This document shows positions 62,739 to 64,000 of a stretch of DNA of 64,000 bases, piece after piece. The position numbers and the translations under genes are program-made. This DNA comes from Fidelibacterota bacterium (lineage in GTDB: Bacteria; Fidelibacterota; UBA8477; JABMPR01): the NCBI GenBank assembly GCA_016784025.1, contig JADHVL010000001.1:137753-201752 (forward strand). Direction: 5' to 3'. Under the pieces are notes generated by a model. The model did no database searches. It worked only from the letters and a program-made list of their open reading frames with translations, and had not been told where the DNA came from. How positions within the stretch are numbered: the stretch's first letter is position 1; each line of letters begins with the position of its first letter.

Positions 62739-64000
62739 TTATTTTTCCCAGCTTCTAATCAATTCCATAATCAGGCGGACACCGGCCCCTGAAGGTCCAT
62801 CGGGAAAATAGGGGCGTCCCTTCTTTAACCAACCTGAACCAGCAATGTCAACATGACACCAGGATGTGCCTTCTTTGACAAACTCCCTCAGAAATGCACC
62901 AGCCGCAATAGTACCAGCTGTCCGACCCGCACCGGTGTTCTTCACATCAGCAATGGTTGATTTGATATCTTCTGCATATTCATCATCCATGGGCATTTGC
63001 CATACACGATCTTGAGTTTTCTCACCAACAGATAGGAGTTGGTCAGCAAAATCTTGATCATTGGTCATGATACCGCTATAGCGATGTCCCAGAGCAACAA
63101 CAACAGCACCTGTAAGCGTGGCGAAGTCAACGACACCGTCCAGCTCATACTTATCTGTTATGTAGGCAAGTCCATCAGCCAGGATGAGACGACCCTCAGC
63201 ATCAGTATTTAAAATTTCAATAGTTTTGCCATTATAAGCTGTCAGTATATCTCCAGGCTTATAGGCTTCACCACCATTCATGTTTTCTGTGGAGGGAACC
63301 ACTGCAATGATGTTCAGGTTGGGTTTGGTCTCAGCAACAACAGCCATGATACCAAGCACGGCTGCTCCACCGAGCATATCAAATTTCATCTCATCCATGC
63401 CAGCAGATGGTTTGATAGAAATACCACCGGAATCGAATGTGAGTCCTTTACCAACCAATCCCAGAGTTTTGGAGTCTTTATCACCGCCCATGTATTCCAT
63501 GACAATAAATTTTGGAGGCACATCAGAACCCTGAGCTACACCTGCGATACCACCAAACCCCATTTTTTCAAAATCTTCACGTTCGTAAATGGTGGTTTTC
63601 ATGCCACCCTTTTTAGCTATCGCTTCAGCAGTGTCAGCAAGGTAGGTTGGCGTTGCAATATTTGAGGGATGGTTGCCAAGATCTCTAGCCAGTACAACAC
63701 CTCCTGAAATTTTCATTCCGTAATCAAGTGCTTCCGCGATATTCGCATTTGCAGTGGCGATGACAGATTGAATTCCAGCATAAGCGTCATCAGCTTGCTT
63801 CTTATAATTCAAGAAGCGGTAACTTCCCATCACCAGTCCTTCGGCTAAGGCTTGAGCATCCTCAACTTTCAGAATGTCTTCACCCATAAATTCTATAGCA
63901 AAGGTACTCAGTTTGAGCCCAATGCATTTTTTCGCAGCAGTCGCAGTGGCCTGACGTAAATAGTCTGCAGTATATTTTTTGGATTCTCCAAGCCCGATTG
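62739..64000 (-). CDS. Leucyl aminopeptidase (M17), truncated at window edge
   Basis: The frame is open across 63888-64000 and continues beyond the window (GLGESKKYTADYLRQATATA before the internal methionine at 63887). The catalytic two-metal motifs are complete: GKGLTFDSGGISIKP and NTDAEGRLILADGL. The product removes N-terminal residues from peptides in the cytoplasm; homologues form hexamers. The N-terminal non-catalytic domain is partly outside the window. PepA also acts as a DNA-binding factor in E. coli, but nothing here speaks for that. Confidence 0.93.
   Translation of the reverse strand, partial: IGLGESKKYTADYLRQATATAAKKCIGLKLSTFAIEFMGEDILKVEDAQALAEGLVMGSYRFLNYKKQADDAYAGIQSVIATANANIAEALDYGMKISGGVVLARDLGNHPSNIATPTYLADTAEAIAKKGGMKTTIYEREDFEKMGFGGIAGVAQGSDVPPKFIVMEYMGGDKDSKTLGLVGKGLTFDSGGISIKPSAGMDEMKFDMLGGAAVLGIMAVVAETKPNLNIIAVVPSTENMNGGEAYKPGDILTAYNGKTIEILNTDAEGRLILADGLAYITDKYELDGVVDFATLTGAVVVALGHRYSGIMTNDQDFADQLLSVGEKTQDRVWQMPMDDEYAEDIKSTIADVKNTGAGRTAGTIAAGAFLREFVKEGTSWCHVDIAGSGWLKKGRPYFPDGPSGAGVRLIMELIRSWEK

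Overview
The window is about 43% GC and densely coded on both strands. It looks like a chromosomal segment of an uncultured Gram-negative (diderm) bacterium of the Fibrobacterota-Chlorobiota-Bacteroidota neighbourhood. My best guess is Candidatus Neomarinimicrobiota (Marinimicrobia/SAR406) or a relative. The evidence is a secreted beta-propeller protein with a FlgD-like C-terminal domain, LapA/LapB-type envelope genes, several lipoproteins, class 1B PyrD/PyrK, and a secreted protein with the 'FxVHFTxTGxxAV' start. This placement is inference; no rRNA or ribosomal protein gene is present to fix it.

Layout. 1-2862 (minus): the start of a secreted protein, der, and a DUF512 PDZ/radical-SAM gene. 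3253-7187: a DUF1015 / class V aminotransferase / serA serine-synthesis operon behind a leader with several hairpins. 7266-19144: envelope and maintenance genes (M23 peptidase, CapA-like protein, miaB, LapA-like, LapB-like, a SPOR protein), a selenocysteine tRNA, a beta-helix lipoprotein, a PorZ-like propeller protein and a methyltransferase. 19640-23385 (minus): trxB and an NtrC-type two-component pair. 23631-24886: a broken glycosyltransferase gene. 24887-25634: tRNA-Ala(GGC) flanked by two tRNA remnants, each split by a copy of a small palindromic element.

25635-39961 is one nucleotide-biosynthesis array: pyrD-pyrK-pyrEF-pyrB-pyrI-purE-(divergent purC)-purS-purQ-purL-purF-purM-purN-purH. 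Three lipoprotein genes with His- or Cys-rich repeats follow (40090-42470), then purD and a Dabb-domain gene. A cluster of REP-like palindromes separates these from the converging guaB-purA-purB operon (minus). The window therefore encodes PRPP to IMP, then AMP and XMP, except purK. For pyrimidines it holds aspartate carbamoyltransferase, dihydroorotate dehydrogenase and UMP synthase, but not carAB or pyrC.

48806-64000 is mixed: hemW, an RqcH-like gene, a PAS/HisKA_2 kinase, an Mre11/SbcD-like nuclease coupled to a Cho/UvrC-like nuclease, an unknown CxxC protein, a zinc-ribbon membrane protein, an MFS transporter, yhbY, an ABC-F ATPase, a DUF350-like membrane protein, an unknown secreted protein, plsX and a leucyl aminopeptidase truncated at the window edge.

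The most interesting signals are as follows. (1) A 31-33 bp palindromic element occurs in three copies, each of which can be paired with an unoccupied homologous site in the same window. (2) A canonical tRNA-Sec shows that the organism reads some UGA codons as selenocysteine. (3) The SAICAR-synthase slot holds a very divergent, enlarged protein. (4) UMP synthase is fused in the animal/plant domain order with the eukaryote-type decarboxylase motif. (5) Lipoproteins with repeated putative metal-binding motifs sit inside the purine gene array.
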